54,294 nt of DNA from positions 1 through 54,294 of the forward strand of contig JBMOJH010000012.1 in assembly GCA_049316905.1 (NCBI GenBank). Direction: 5' to 3'. How positions within the stretch are numbered: position 1 is the first letter of the stretch; each line of letters begins with the position of its first letter. This document shows positions 27,805 to 35,707 of the stretch, piece after piece. This stretch comes from CAIPVR01 sp049316905 (GTDB lineage Bacteria > Actinomycetota > Acidimicrobiia > Acidimicrobiales > Microtrichaceae). A program made the translations under genes and the position numbers. Under the pieces are notes generated by a model, which saw only the letters and a list, made by a program, of their open reading frames with translations, had not been told where the DNA came from and did no database searches.

Positions 27805-28438
27805 GGCGGCCCTCGTGGAAGGCCAGGATCTGCAGCTCCACGGCGAGATCGACGTCGCGGACCTGCACGTCGTCGGGCACGTCGAGCACGGTCGGGGCGA
27901 AGTTCAGGATGGACGTGACCCCCGCGGCCACCAGGCGGTCGGCCACCTCCTGCGCCGCCGACGGGGGCACCGCGATGATCCCGATCGCCACGCCGTGCTC
28001 CGCCACGAGGTGTTCGATCTCCTCGTCGTGACCCACGGTGAGGGCGCCGAGACGGGTGCCCACCTTGGAACGGTCCACGTCCACGACGGCCACCACCGCG
28101 AAGCCCCGCTCCGAGAAGCCGGCGAACTTCGCCAGCGCGGAGCCCAGGTTGCCGGCGCCCACGAGGATGCAGTTCCACTCGTGGGTGAGGCCCAGCTCCC
28201 GGCGGAGGTCGGCGAGCAGGTGGTCCACCTCGTAGCCCACGCCGCGCGTGCCGTAGGACCCGAAGTGCGACAGGTCCTTGCGCACCTTGGCGGCGTTCAC
28301 GCCGGCGAGCTCGGCGAGCTGCTCGGAGGAGACGGTCGTGTTGCCACGGGCCTGCAGCTCCAGCAGGACCCGGTGGTACACGGGCAGGCGGGCGACCGCG
28401 GCGTCGGGGATGGCACGACGTCGAGAGGGGCCCGGCAT
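27782..28438 (-). CDS. rex: Redox-sensing transcriptional repressor Rex
   Basis: Senses the NADH/NAD+ ratio and represses respiratory genes when NADH is low. The 218-residue product has an N-terminal winged helix (SSEQLAELAGVNAAKVRKDL, HFGSYGTRGVGYEV) and a Rossmann domain with VGAGNLGSALA. The C-terminus has a helix for domain swapping. It is the first gene of the heme operon, as in Streptomyces (rex-hemACD), and its own promoter holds a matching operator, so it is probably autoregulated. A second operator precedes the bc1-nuo cluster. Confidence 0.96.
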   Translation of the reverse strand: MPGPSRRRAIPDAAVARLPVYHRVLLELQARGNTTVSSEQLAELAGVNAAKVRKDLSHFGSYGTRGVGYEVDHLLADLRRELGLTHEWNCILVGAGNLGSALAKFAGFSERGFAVVAVVDVDRSKVGTRLGALTVGHDEEIEHLVAEHGVAIGIIAVPPSAAQEVADRLVAAGVTSILNFAPTVLDVPDDVQVRDVDLAVELQILAFHEGRREPRRTG

Positions 28439-28444
28439 CCTGCG

Positions 28445-28474
28445 AAGGTACCGCCCTTGTTCACGGATTCACAA
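28445..28474 (-). promoter_or_regulatory. rex-hem operon promoter
   Basis: -35 TTGTGA and -10 TACCTT with an 18-base spacer, directly upstream of the rex ATG at 28438. The -35 overlaps the Rex operator. Confidence 0.6.
28457..28474 (-). promoter_or_regulatory. Rex operator (ROP) at the rex-hem promoter
   Basis: On the minus strand the site reads TTGTGAATCCGTGAACAA, matching 12 of the 14 fixed positions of TTGTGAANNNNTTCACAA. Its left half TTGTGA (complement of 28469-28474) doubles as the -35 element, and a -10 TACCTT (complement of 28445-28450) lies 18 bases farther on, six bases before the rex ATG. Binding would block the -35. A leaderless or near-leaderless rex transcript is likely. Confidence 0.75.
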
Positions 28475-28574
28475 AGTTCGGGGCGGCCGTGCCACCGGCC
28501 CCGGGCGGTCGGGCCACCGCCGTCCGGTCGCCCGGTGGCTGGCCGTCGGCGGGCCGGCACGACATGCTGACGCC

Positions 28575-29360
28575 ATGACCGCAACGGCCGCGCTCGGCGC
28601 CCTCGCCACGCTCGTCTCCGTGGCGTTCTGCCTGTCGACGCTGGAGCGCTGGCGCGCCAACCGGAAGCCCCACGAGTGGGCGTGGACGGTGTCGATGGCC
28701 ATGTTCGCGTCGGCCTCGGCGGCCTATTTCGTGGCGGCGGGCCTGGGCTGGGGGCCCTGGGACTTCCGCGCCTTCTACCTGTTCGGCGCCATCCTCAACG
28801 TGCCCTACCTGGCGCTCGGGACCGTCTACCTCCTCGGCGGGGTGGTCCTCGGCGACCGGGTCCGGTTCTGGCTGAACCTGACCGCCGCGTTCTGCGCCGG
28901 CGTGGTGCTGACCGCGCCGATCCTCGCCCCGCTCGACGTGGAGGGCATCCCGTCGGGGCGTGAGGTGTTCGGCGCCGGGCCGCGGATCATGGCGGCCGTC
29001 GGGTCGGGTGTCGGGGCACTCGTGCTCATCGGCGGCGCGCTCTGGTCGGCGGTGCGGCTCGTCCGGGTGCGCCGGGCGATGCGCGCGACCACCTCGCTCC
29101 CCTCGCGCGCCGCGAGCGGCGTCACGCCCGGCCGCCTCGTGGTCACGAACGTCCTCATCGCGCTGGGGTCGCTGGTGCTCGGGACCGGCGGCACCCTCTT
29201 CGGCTCCGGCGACGCCATGCAGGGCTTCGGCATCGCCCTCGCGGTGGGCGTCACCCTGCTCTTCGTCGGTTTCCTCGTGTCGAACCCCACCCGGCCGACG
29301 GCCGCACCGAGCCTCTCGCCCTACTGGCGTGAGGTGCACGACCTCGCCAGCGCGGCCTGA
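28575..29360 (+). CDS. Polytopic membrane protein of unknown function
   Basis: I do not recognise this protein. The chosen ATG at 28575 gives 261 residues with about seven hydrophobic segments spread evenly over the chain. Between helices are short loops, one with RVRRAMRATTSLPSRAAS. No catalytic motif is visible. It is divergent from rex, with the Rex operator in the shared 136-base gap, but its own promoter is not evident. A member of a membrane-protein family widespread in Actinobacteria is the best guess. Confidence 0.7.
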   Translation: MTATAALGALATLVSVAFCLSTLERWRANRKPHEWAWTVSMAMFASASAAYFVAAGLGWGPWDFRAFYLFGAILNVPYLALGTVYLLGGVVLGDRVRFWLNLTAAFCAGVVLTAPILAPLDVEGIPSGREVFGAGPRIMAAVGSGVGALVLIGGALWSAVRLVRVRRAMRATTSLPSRAASGVTPGRLVVTNVLIALGSLVLGTGGTLFGSGDAMQGFGIALAVGVTLLFVGFLVSNPTRPTAAPSLSPYWREVHDLASAA

Positions 29361-29414
29361 CGCCGCCCGGCCCGTGGCGGGGTGCCACCGTGGCCGGCCG
29401 AGCGACGGGACCGG

Positions 29415-30905
29415 CTACTTGAGCACGCGGCGGAGCACCTTGCCGCCGAGGCCGCGGGGGATGTCGTCGACGAACCAGACCTTGTTCGGGCACTTGTACC
29501 GGGCCACGCGGTCCGCGCAGAAGGCGATGATGTCGTCCTCCTCCACCGACATCCCCTCCCGGACCTGCACGTAGGCCTTCACCGACTCGCCGGTGTGGGG
29601 GTGCGGCACGCCCACCACGGCACACGCCTCCACGGCCGGGTGCTCGAGGAGCACGTCCTCCACCTCGGCCGGGAACACGTTGAAGCCCGACACGATGATG
29701 AGATCCTTCGCCCGGTCCACCAGGAAGAGGTGGCCCTGGTCGGTGACCACGGCCATGTCGCCGGTCCGGAGCCAGCCGTCCCCGGTGAGCACCCGGGCGG
29801 TGGCCTCCGGGTCCTCCCAGTAGCCCGGGAACACGTTCGGCCCGCGAACCCACAGCTCGCCCGCGTCGCCGACGAGGACGTCGGTGCCGTCGGAGCCGAC
29901 GAGGCGCAGCTCCACGCCGGGCACCGGCACGCCGACGGACCCGGGTGGCGAACCCGTGCCGGTGGACACGGTGACCACCGGGGAGGCCTCGGTGAGCCCG
30001 TAGCCCTCGTCGATGTGGAGGCCGAAGCGCGCCTCGACGGCCTGGAAGACCTCCACGGGCAGCTTCGCGGCGCCCGACACGGCGAGGCGCACCGTGGCGA
30101 AGGCCGAGGCCTCCACGCCGGGGAGCCCCGCGAACGCGGCCCACATGGTCGGCGGCCCCGACACCACGGTGATCGCGTGCTTCTCGATCGTCTCGAGCGC
30201 GCTGACGGGGTCGAAGCGCTCGATCAGCACGACGCGCGCACCCGCGGCCAGCGTGCCGGCGAGCACCACGTTCAGCCCGAAGATGTGGAAGAGGGGGAGC
30301 AGGCCGAAGCCCACGTCGTCGGATCGCTGGAGGTCGGCGTCGGCCGCGGCGACCTGCGCGATGTTCGCGATCAGGTTGCGGTGCGTGAGCATCGCCGGAC
30401 GGGGTGCACCCGCGGTGCCGGACGTGAAGATGAGCACGGCCAGGTCGTCGGGCTCGCGGTCGACCAGCGGCGCCGGCGCCGCGGCGAGCAGGTCCTCGAG
30501 GTCCACGCCACCCTCGGGCACGAACCCCGCCCCGATGACGTGCCGGAGGCTGGGCACCGACGCCCGGTCCACGTCCTCGAACGCCGAACGGCCCGAGGGC
30601 GCCACCACCACCGCGGCCGTCCCGACGGCGCGCATCTCGTGCGCGAGCGCCGAGGCCGGGTTCGACGGGTTCATCGGCACGGCCACCAGGCCGGCGCCGA
30701 GGGCGGCGAGGTAGCTCACCACGAAGTACCAGTTGTTGCCGGCCACGATGCCGAGCCGGTCCCCCGGCTCGAGGCCGAGGCCCGCGAGGCCGCCCCGGAG
30801 CGCGGCCACCTGGGCCCGCAGCTCGCCGTAGGTGGTGGGCTGACCCCGGCTCACGAGCGCCACCGCGTCGTCGGGGTGCCCCTCGATGATCGTCGCCAGG
30901 TTCAC
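29415..30905 (-). CDS. Acyl-CoA synthetase (AMP-dependent synthetase/ligase family)
   Basis: Activates a carboxylic acid, probably a fatty acid, with ATP and CoA. The 496-residue product has the AMP-binding loop as IFTSGTAGAPRPAMLTH; the usual Lys in the loop is Arg here. Further on are DEGYGLTEASPVV, WLRTGDMAVV and KDLIIVSGFNVFPAEVE. The C-terminal catalytic Lys is in GGKVLRRVLK. The start is GTG. It is alone, convergent with the membrane protein at 28575. Substrate chain length cannot be told from the sequence. Confidence 0.85.
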   Translation of the reverse strand: MNLATIIEGHPDDAVALVSRGQPTTYGELRAQVAALRGGLAGLGLEPGDRLGIVAGNNWYFVVSYLAALGAGLVAVPMNPSNPASALAHEMRAVGTAAVVVAPSGRSAFEDVDRASVPSLRHVIGAGFVPEGGVDLEDLLAAAPAPLVDREPDDLAVLIFTSGTAGAPRPAMLTHRNLIANIAQVAAADADLQRSDDVGFGLLPLFHIFGLNVVLAGTLAAGARVVLIERFDPVSALETIEKHAITVVSGPPTMWAAFAGLPGVEASAFATVRLAVSGAAKLPVEVFQAVEARFGLHIDEGYGLTEASPVVTVSTGTGSPPGSVGVPVPGVELRLVGSDGTDVLVGDAGELWVRGPNVFPGYWEDPEATARVLTGDGWLRTGDMAVVTDQGHLFLVDRAKDLIIVSGFNVFPAEVEDVLLEHPAVEACAVVGVPHPHTGESVKAYVQVREGMSVEEDDIIAFCADRVARYKCPNKVWFVDDIPRGLGGKVLRRVLK

Positions 30906-30950
30906 CGGACGGGCAGAGTACCGGCTCGGCCGGTCACCGGGTGGCGGGCG

Positions 30951-31043
30951 TCACTTGCCGAGGGCCAGGGCGAGCTGCAGGCCGGCGGCACCGACGATGA
31001 CCAGTAGCAGGATCACGACCGCGATGGTGGTGTTGCGCCTCAT
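30951..31043 (-). CDS. 30-residue single-helix membrane peptide
   Basis: Tiny open frame that starts ATG at 31043-31041, overlapping the stop of the SAM hydrolase gene as ATGA, and ends TGA at 30951. The product MRRNTTIAVVILLLVIVGAAG, continuing to ALGK, is a basic N-terminus plus one transmembrane helix. The overlap makes translational coupling likely, and helix, charge and length are consistent with a real small membrane protein. Its role is unknown. Confidence 0.5.
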   Translation of the reverse strand: MRRNTTIAVVILLLVIVGAAGLQLALALGK

Positions 31044-31918
31044 GACCGACCTCCGTCGTCGGGCCGGCGGCCGAGGCGGACCTCGACGGCCGGAGCGTCC
31101 TCGACCTCACCCTGGATCGGGGTGACCACCACCTCGTCCCCCGCCGCGAGGCCCAGCTCCTCGGCGGCCGACGAGCGATCGCCGACGAGGGCGAGGAGGC
31201 CGGAGCTGTCGGTGACCATGCCGACCGTGCCCGGCACGACCCCGGCGAACGCGTCGGCGCGGACGCCGGTCCAGCGACCGGCGGTCACCTTGAGCTCGAA
31301 GCGCGAGCCGAACGGGTCGAGCTCGTCGGGGTCGACGTTGAGCTGGGCGTTGCCGTACCGGTCGACCCAGAGCACCTCGGCCACGACCGAACCGTCCTCC
31401 TCACGGGCCACCGGCATGAGCCCCGGCACCATCCCCGCCGGGTCGATCTCGGTGCCGAGCTCCTCGAGCGCAATGCCCTGGCACAGGTACGCCGCGGCGG
31501 GGCCGAACACGTCCCGACCGTCGAAGAGGGCCCGGCCCTCGAGGTGGTACTCCGGGTTGTCGAGCACCACTGCCCGGGTGGCGCCGCCGACGAGGGCGAC
31601 CGCCGGGGCGAGCAGCCCGTTGTCGGGGCCCACCAGCACCGCGGTGCCGCCGCCGACCTCCACCGCCACCGCCCGGCGCGCGGTGCCCACGCCGGGGTCG
31701 ACCACGGCGAGCACCACCCCGGGGCACAGGTAGGGGGCCGAGCGGGCGAGGGCGAGGCCGCCGGCGCGGACGTCGAAGGGCGGGATGTCGTGGGTCACGT
31801 CGACCACGCCCACACCGGGCGCGAGCTGGCGGATGACCGAGTGGACGACGCCGACGAACTCGTCGGTGCGGCCGTAGTCGGAGAGGAACGAGACGGTGTC
31901 GTAGCGGGGCGGGCCCAT
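31040..31918 (-). CDS. SAM hydroxide adenosyltransferase (DUF62 family)
   Basis: Hydrolyses S-adenosylmethionine to adenosine and methionine; relatives include the fluorinase and chlorinase. The 292-residue product shows SFLSDYGRTDEFVG at the N-terminus, DIPPFDVRAG, VVDPGVGTARRA, VGPDNGLLAPA and FDGRDVFGPAAA. The water-activating triad of the hydrolase subgroup is Asp-Arg-His; the DVRAG Arg and the His/Asp pattern fit hydrolases. No halide-specific insertion is evident. It is upstream of the 30-residue membrane peptide, and proC lies 10 bases upstream of it. Confidence 0.85.
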   Translation of the reverse strand: MGPPRYDTVSFLSDYGRTDEFVGVVHSVIRQLAPGVGVVDVTHDIPPFDVRAGGLALARSAPYLCPGVVLAVVDPGVGTARRAVAVEVGGGTAVLVGPDNGLLAPAVALVGGATRAVVLDNPEYHLEGRALFDGRDVFGPAAAYLCQGIALEELGTEIDPAGMVPGLMPVAREEDGSVVAEVLWVDRYGNAQLNVDPDELDPFGSRFELKVTAGRWTGVRADAFAGVVPGTVGMVTDSSGLLALVGDRSSAAEELGLAAGDEVVVTPIQGEVEDAPAVEVRLGRRPDDGGRS

Positions 31919-31927
31919 GACGGAGTC

Positions 31928-32719
31928 CTACCCCCCGAGTTCCCGTGACCGCTCGGCGGCCGCGTCGACCGCGGCGGCGAACGCGCCCCGGAGGTCGAGG
32001 TCCTCGAGCACCCGCACCGCCGCGGCGGTGGTGCCGCCCGGCGAGGTGACCGCGGCGCGGAGGTCGGCCGGGTCCCCACCCCGGGCGAGCAGTCGCGCCG
32101 AACCCAGGACGGTCTGGCGGGCGAGGGCGTCCGCCGTGTCGGCCGGCAGGCCGGCGCGCACCCCGGCGTCGATGAGCGCCTCGGCCACCAGGAACAGGTA
32201 GGCGGGGCCGGAACCGGAGAGGGCGGTGACGGCGTCGAGCTGGTCCTCGGGCACCCGCACCACCGTGCCCACCGTGCCGAGGAGCCCCTCCGCCCAGTCC
32301 AGATCGGCCGGGCCCGCCCGGGTGCCCGCCGCGATCGCCGAGGCCCCCTCCCCCACCAGTGCGGGGGTGTTGGGCATCGCCCGGACCACCGGGACCGGAC
32401 CGGCCGCGGCCTCGAGCGACGCAATGGTGATCCCCGCGGCGATCGAGAGCACGCGCTGCAGGCCCGCGTCGCGGGCCGCGGCGAGCGCCTGCGCCACCTG
32501 ACCGGGCTTGGTGGCCACCACCACGTCCGCGGCGGACTCGGGCACGTCGGTGACGTGAAGGCCCGGGTGGAGCCGGACCAGCTCGGCCCGCCGCTCGTCG
32601 AGCACCTCGACCACGGACACATCGGCCACGGGCACGGCGCCGGCGGCGAGCAGCCCCCCGAGGAGGGCCTCCGCCATGCGGCCACCACCGAGGAACTGGA
32701 GGGCGAACACGGCGCGCAC
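31928..32719 (-). CDS. proC: Pyrroline-5-carboxylate reductase
   Basis: NAD(P)H-dependent last enzyme of proline synthesis. The 263-residue product has the N-terminal LGGGRMAEALLGGLLAAG, VVVATKPGQ, RAMPNTPALVGEGAS and the C-terminal family signature around LSGSGPAYLFLVAEALIDAG and AAVTSPGGTTAAAVRVLE. The GTG start at 32719 is the longest; a second GTG three codons later is possible. The 192 bases before it hold a repeated hairpin element. Confidence 0.92.
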   Translation of the reverse strand: MRAVFALQFLGGGRMAEALLGGLLAAGAVPVADVSVVEVLDERRAELVRLHPGLHVTDVPESAADVVVATKPGQVAQALAAARDAGLQRVLSIAAGITIASLEAAAGPVPVVRAMPNTPALVGEGASAIAAGTRAGPADLDWAEGLLGTVGTVVRVPEDQLDAVTALSGSGPAYLFLVAEALIDAGVRAGLPADTADALARQTVLGSARLLARGGDPADLRAAVTSPGGTTAAAVRVLEDLDLRGAFAAAVDAAAERSRELGG

Positions 32720-32854
32720 AGTACCCGCGCCCCGGGCCGGGGCCGCAGGGCGACCGGCCGCTTCCCCGACGACCGGTCGACCCTGCCGGGCGAACCGTAC
32801 GGTCGGGCCGTGGGCGTGTCAGCGGGGAGCGGTCCCCGGCGGGCCCGGTTCCAC

Positions 32855-32914
32855 GTCTGCGGAGGTCAGCTCGCCCCTGGGGCGACTGACGACCCCTATT
32901 CGCGGGAGGGGTCA
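32855..32914 (-). repeat. Two-hairpin 3' element, copy A (after ybjN)
   Basis: Reading the minus strand from the ybjN stop codon TGA at 32914-32912: hairpin 1 has GACCCCT and AGGGGTC arms (complement of 32913-32907 and 32897-32891) with the loop CCCGCGAAT. Hairpin 2 is TCGCCC-CAG-GGGCGA (complement of about 32871-32885). A conserved tail CCTCCGCAGAC follows. The same layout occurs at 38491, 38561 and 51656. No T-run follows, so if it terminates transcription it would do so without a classic U-tract. Confidence 0.6.
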
Positions 32915-33397
32915 GTCGTCGGAGGGGTGGAAGACGCTGGCGAAGCCGATGCGCATCGCCGGGCGGAAGAACTGCTCCACGTAGGCGTACGACGACCCCA
33001 GCAGGCGATCCAGGCACGGCTCGTCGATCCACCGCACCGGCACATGGCCCTGCAGGTAGATCGCCTCCTCCGCCCCGATGCAGAACGCCATGCCGAACGT
33101 GCGCTGGTTGCGCCGGAGCAGGTGCTCGTAGAACTCGGCGTAGTTCTCCATCGGCGCCGGCATCACGTAGGTCTCCACGTGCAGCGACCGCTGGCGCAGG
33201 TGGAACCACACGCTGAACACGCCCTTCTGCTCCCCCACCAGCCGCACGAACCAACGGCGCTCGCCGGTCTCGGTGTCGCGCTCGACCGCCTGGATCACGG
33301 GGTTCTCGTCGCGTTGGCGGGCCAGCCAGTCGTCGATCAGCAGCTCGACCGCGTCGAGCTCGTCGGGCGTGGCGGGCGGGAGGTCCTGGTCGCTCAC
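32912..33397 (-). CDS. YbjN domain-containing protein
   Basis: A 161-residue protein of the YbjN/type III secretion chaperone-like fold. The chosen start GTG at 33397 overlaps the mshA stop as GTGA. Typical segments are VFSVWFHLRQRSLHVETYV, NYAEFYEHLLRRNQRTFGM and VRWIDEPCLDRLLGSSYAYV. The same gene pair, mshA followed by a ybjN homologue, occurs in mycobacteria. Its biochemical role is unknown. The stop codon lies inside a hairpin element. Confidence 0.75.
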   Translation of the reverse strand: MSDQDLPPATPDELDAVELLIDDWLARQRDENPVIQAVERDTETGERRWFVRLVGEQKGVFSVWFHLRQRSLHVETYVMPAPMENYAEFYEHLLRRNQRTFGMAFCIGAEEAIYLQGHVPVRWIDEPCLDRLLGSSYAYVEQFFRPAMRIGFASVFHPSDD

Positions 33398-34602
33398 CGG
33401 CAGGCCACCGGCTCGCGGACGGCCAGATCCGCGTAGAGGCGGCGCAGCCGGGCCGCCGTGGTGGACCACGAGTAGTCGCGGGCGCCGGCCGCCGCGGCAC
33501 GGCCCATGGCCGCGGCCCGTGCGGGGTGCGCGAGGAGCTCCGCGACGCGGCCGGCCATGTCGGAGGGGTCGGAGCCGTCCACCAGGAAGCCGGTCTCGTC
33601 GTGGCGGACCACGGTGCGTAGGCCACCGACGTCGGAGGCCACCACGGGGATGCCGCAGGCCGCCGCCTCGAGCGCGACGAGCCCGAAGGACTCCGAGCGG
33701 CTGGGCACCACCACCATGTCCGCGGCGCGGTAGTAGGTGGAGAGCAGGTGGTGCGGCACGGGCGGTACGAACGTGACCCGGTCGCCCAGGCCCCTGGAGG
33801 CCACGAGGCGCTGGACCCGGTGCCACTCGGCGTCGCCATCGGCGCCGCTGGGACCACCGACGGCCACCAGTCGCACCGTCGGGTCAGGGAGCAGTGCGAG
33901 GGCCTCCACCGCGACGGACAGACCCTTGAGGGGCTGCACCCGGCCGACGAACAGCAGCGTCGGCCGCTCGTCGAGGCCCAGCGCGGCGCGGGCCCCGGCC
34001 CGGTCGCCCGGGGAGAAGAACGCATGGTCCACGCCGGGGGGCACCAGCTCGAGCCGGTCCCGCGGCGCGTCGTAGAAGTCGACGAGCTGCTGGGCCTCCA
34101 CGGGGTTCGATGCGCAGATCGCGTCGCAGCACCCGATGACCTGCGCCTCGGCGCGGGCCCGGGCCTCGGGCTCGGCGTCGCCACCCTCGGCCTTCACCCG
34201 GGCGAGCGTGTGGAACGTCGCGACGAGCGGCAGGTCCAGGCGGTGCTTGAGCTCGTGGCCCGCCACCGCGGACAGCCAGTAGTTGGCGTGGAGCACCCCG
34301 GCCGGGCGGTCCCGCAGGTCCGCGGCCACGCCGTCGGCGAAGGTCCCGAGGACCGAGGGCAGGTCCTCCTTCGCGAGCGACGGGGGCCCGGCGTCCACGT
34401 GGACCACCTCCACACCCGGCTCCACTGCGACACGGTCGGCGAGTTCTGCGGACCAACGCCGTACGAACACCCGCACGTCGAGGCCGGCCTGACCGAGCGA
34501 CCCGGCCAGCTCCCGCACGTACACGTTCATTCCGCCCGAATCCCCCACGCCGGGCTGGGCCAGCGGGGAGGTGTGCATGGACAGGACGGCGACGGACCTC
34601 AC
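33394..34602 (-). CDS. mshA: D-inositol-3-phosphate glycosyltransferase (mycothiol synthesis)
   Basis: First enzyme of mycothiol synthesis, transferring N-acetylglucosamine to inositol 1-phosphate. GT-B glycosyltransferase, family GT4, 402 residues. The N-terminal MHTSPLAQPGVGDSGGMNVY is diagnostic for MshA. Further markers are HANYWLSAVAGHELKH, FVGRVQPLKGLSVAVEAL and VVPSRSESFGLVALEAAACG with the donor Glu. It starts with GTG and overlaps the ybjN gene downstream by four bases. Mycothiol is a trait of Actinobacteria, which supports the placement. Confidence 0.95.
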   Translation of the reverse strand: MRSVAVLSMHTSPLAQPGVGDSGGMNVYVRELAGSLGQAGLDVRVFVRRWSAELADRVAVEPGVEVVHVDAGPPSLAKEDLPSVLGTFADGVAADLRDRPAGVLHANYWLSAVAGHELKHRLDLPLVATFHTLARVKAEGGDAEPEARARAEAQVIGCCDAICASNPVEAQQLVDFYDAPRDRLELVPPGVDHAFFSPGDRAGARAALGLDERPTLLFVGRVQPLKGLSVAVEALALLPDPTVRLVAVGGPSGADGDAEWHRVQRLVASRGLGDRVTFVPPVPHHLLSTYYRAADMVVVPSRSESFGLVALEAAACGIPVVASDVGGLRTVVRHDETGFLVDGSDPSDMAGRVAELLAHPARAAAMGRAAAAGARDYSWSTTAARLRRLYADLAVREPVACR

Positions 34603-34613
34603 GGCTGGTGCAA

Positions 34614-35024
34614 CTACGCGGCGGGCTGGTGATTCCCGTCGGTCGCCGCGGCGTCGTCGATCACGCCGTTCTCGCGGCGGAAGGACTCGTAGATCCTCAC
34701 CAGGGTCTTCTTCTGCTCCTCGGTGAGGGTGGGGTCACGGCGGATCTCCACGACCGGGTCCACCACGGTGCCGGGCTCGTCGAGGATCCCCGCCCGCACG
34801 TACAGCGACTCGGCCGAGATCTGCAGCGCCCGGGCGATCTGCTGGAGGATCTCGGCGGACGGGCGACGCAGGCCCCGCTCGATCTGGCTCAGGTACGGAT
34901 TCGACACGCCGGCCAGCTCGGACAGCTTCCGCAGTGACATCTGGCCCACGTTGCGCTGCTCGCGGATGAACTCGCCGAGGTCGTGCCACCGCCGGTCGAG
35001 ATCGTCCTTCACCGAGCTGTCCAT
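34614..35024 (-). CDS. XRE-family transcriptional regulator
   Basis: DNA-binding protein of 136 residues. The start ATG at 35024 follows a -10-like TACGCT (complement of 35031-35036) by 6 bases, so the mRNA may be leaderless. The HTH_3 domain spans about residues 15-70 (MSLRKLSELAGVSNPYLSQI and ERGLRRPSAEILQQIARAL). The C-terminal segment LTEEQKKTLVRIYESFRREN is a conserved tail seen in a group of actinobacterial XRE regulators. Targets are unknown; its stop is 12 bases from the mshA GTG, so it may be co-transcribed with mshA. Confidence 0.85.
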   Translation of the reverse strand: MDSSVKDDLDRRWHDLGEFIREQRNVGQMSLRKLSELAGVSNPYLSQIERGLRRPSAEILQQIARALQISAESLYVRAGILDEPGTVVDPVVEIRRDPTLTEEQKKTLVRIYESFRRENGVIDDAAATDGNHQPAA

Positions 35025-35030
35025 GCGGCG

Positions 35031-35036
35031 AGCGTA
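35031..35036 (-). promoter_or_regulatory. Candidate -10 element of the XRE regulator
   Basis: On the minus strand the hexamer is TACGCT, 6 bases ahead of the ATG at 35024. The predicted start would be at the ATG itself, a leaderless mRNA. A clear -35 is not visible. Confidence 0.4.
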
Positions 35037-35116
35037 CCGCGACGGTCGCGAACGACCCACTTGCGGGAGTGAGCAGTTCACCCCGGCCGAACCGGGGCGA
35101 CGCGACAGGACCTGGG

Positions 35117-35144
35117 CGTCAGGCGTCAGGCGTCAGGTGTCAGG
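35117..35144. repeat. Four tandem 7-bp repeats
   Basis: CGTCAGG occurs three times head to tail, followed by TGTCAGG, in the 140-base gap between rsiG (minus) and the XRE regulator promoter. A fifth related copy overlaps the rsiG stop at about 35163. It lies about 85 bases upstream of the XRE -10. It may be a binding site or slippage product. Confidence 0.6.
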
Positions 35145-35164
35145 CAGGACCCGGCCGGTACGCG

Positions 35165-35686
35165 TCAGGCCAGGAGGTCGTCGACGGACGCGCCGTCCTG
35201 GTACCGGTGCACGATCTCCTCCTGCACCCGGTCCATCCGGACCTGCGCCTCCCGGCGGGCCCGGGACACGTCACGCTCCAGGGCACCCAGACGGTCGGCC
35301 GCGGACCGGAGGTCGGCGTCGGACTGGTCCACCAGCGCGCCGAGACCCCCCGGCGGCAGCAGGCGGTCGGCCTCGGCGACGATGTCGTCGGTCCACGCGG
35401 GCGGCTCGAGGTCCTGCGGCGGCCTCGGCAGGCCGGAGCCCCGCAGGTGCTCCGAGAGACTCTCGGGTAGCAGTGCGACGAGGTCGGTGTCGGCCTGGCC
35501 GTCGGCCCGGCGCTCGAGGAGGATCGACACGATGTCGAACCGGCCCTGCACGATGCGGCGGACGTAGGACAGGCCGTTCTCCACCGCCCGGTAGGCGTCG
35601 CGCACGCCCCGCAACTCGGGGAGGGAACAGGCGGCCAGGTCGGCCGGGTCCTCGATGGTCGCCAGCTCGTCGACGGAGATCTCCAC
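35165..35686 (-). CDS. rsiG: RsiG-type c-di-GMP-responsive anti-sigma factor
   Basis: In Streptomyces, RsiG binds c-di-GMP and then sequesters the sporulation sigma factor WhiG. The 173-residue protein has two copies of the published signature E(X)3S(X)2R(X)3Q(X)3D: E36-S40-R43-Q47-D51 and E137-S141-R144-Q148-D152. These lie in two long helices, as in the antiparallel RsiG coiled coil. The linker (residues 60-115) is Pro/Gly-rich. No whiG-like gene is in the window. Nucleotide binding is inferred from the motif. Start is ATG at 35686. Confidence 0.85.
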   Translation of the reverse strand: MEISVDELATIEDPADLAACSLPELRGVRDAYRAVENGLSYVRRIVQGRFDIVSILLERRADGQADTDLVALLPESLSEHLRGSGLPRPPQDLEPPAWTDDIVAEADRLLPPGGLGALVDQSDADLRSAADRLGALERDVSRARREAQVRMDRVQEEIVHRYQDGASVDDLLA

Positions 35687-35707
35687 GGCGTGAGGCTATC
35701 GACGTCG

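Noticed and set aside
23444..28570. Very long plus-strand open frame across the heme operon
   Set aside because: It is antisense to seven recognisable enzymes, has Arg/His/Gly-rich composition and no domain; high GC keeps antisense frames open.
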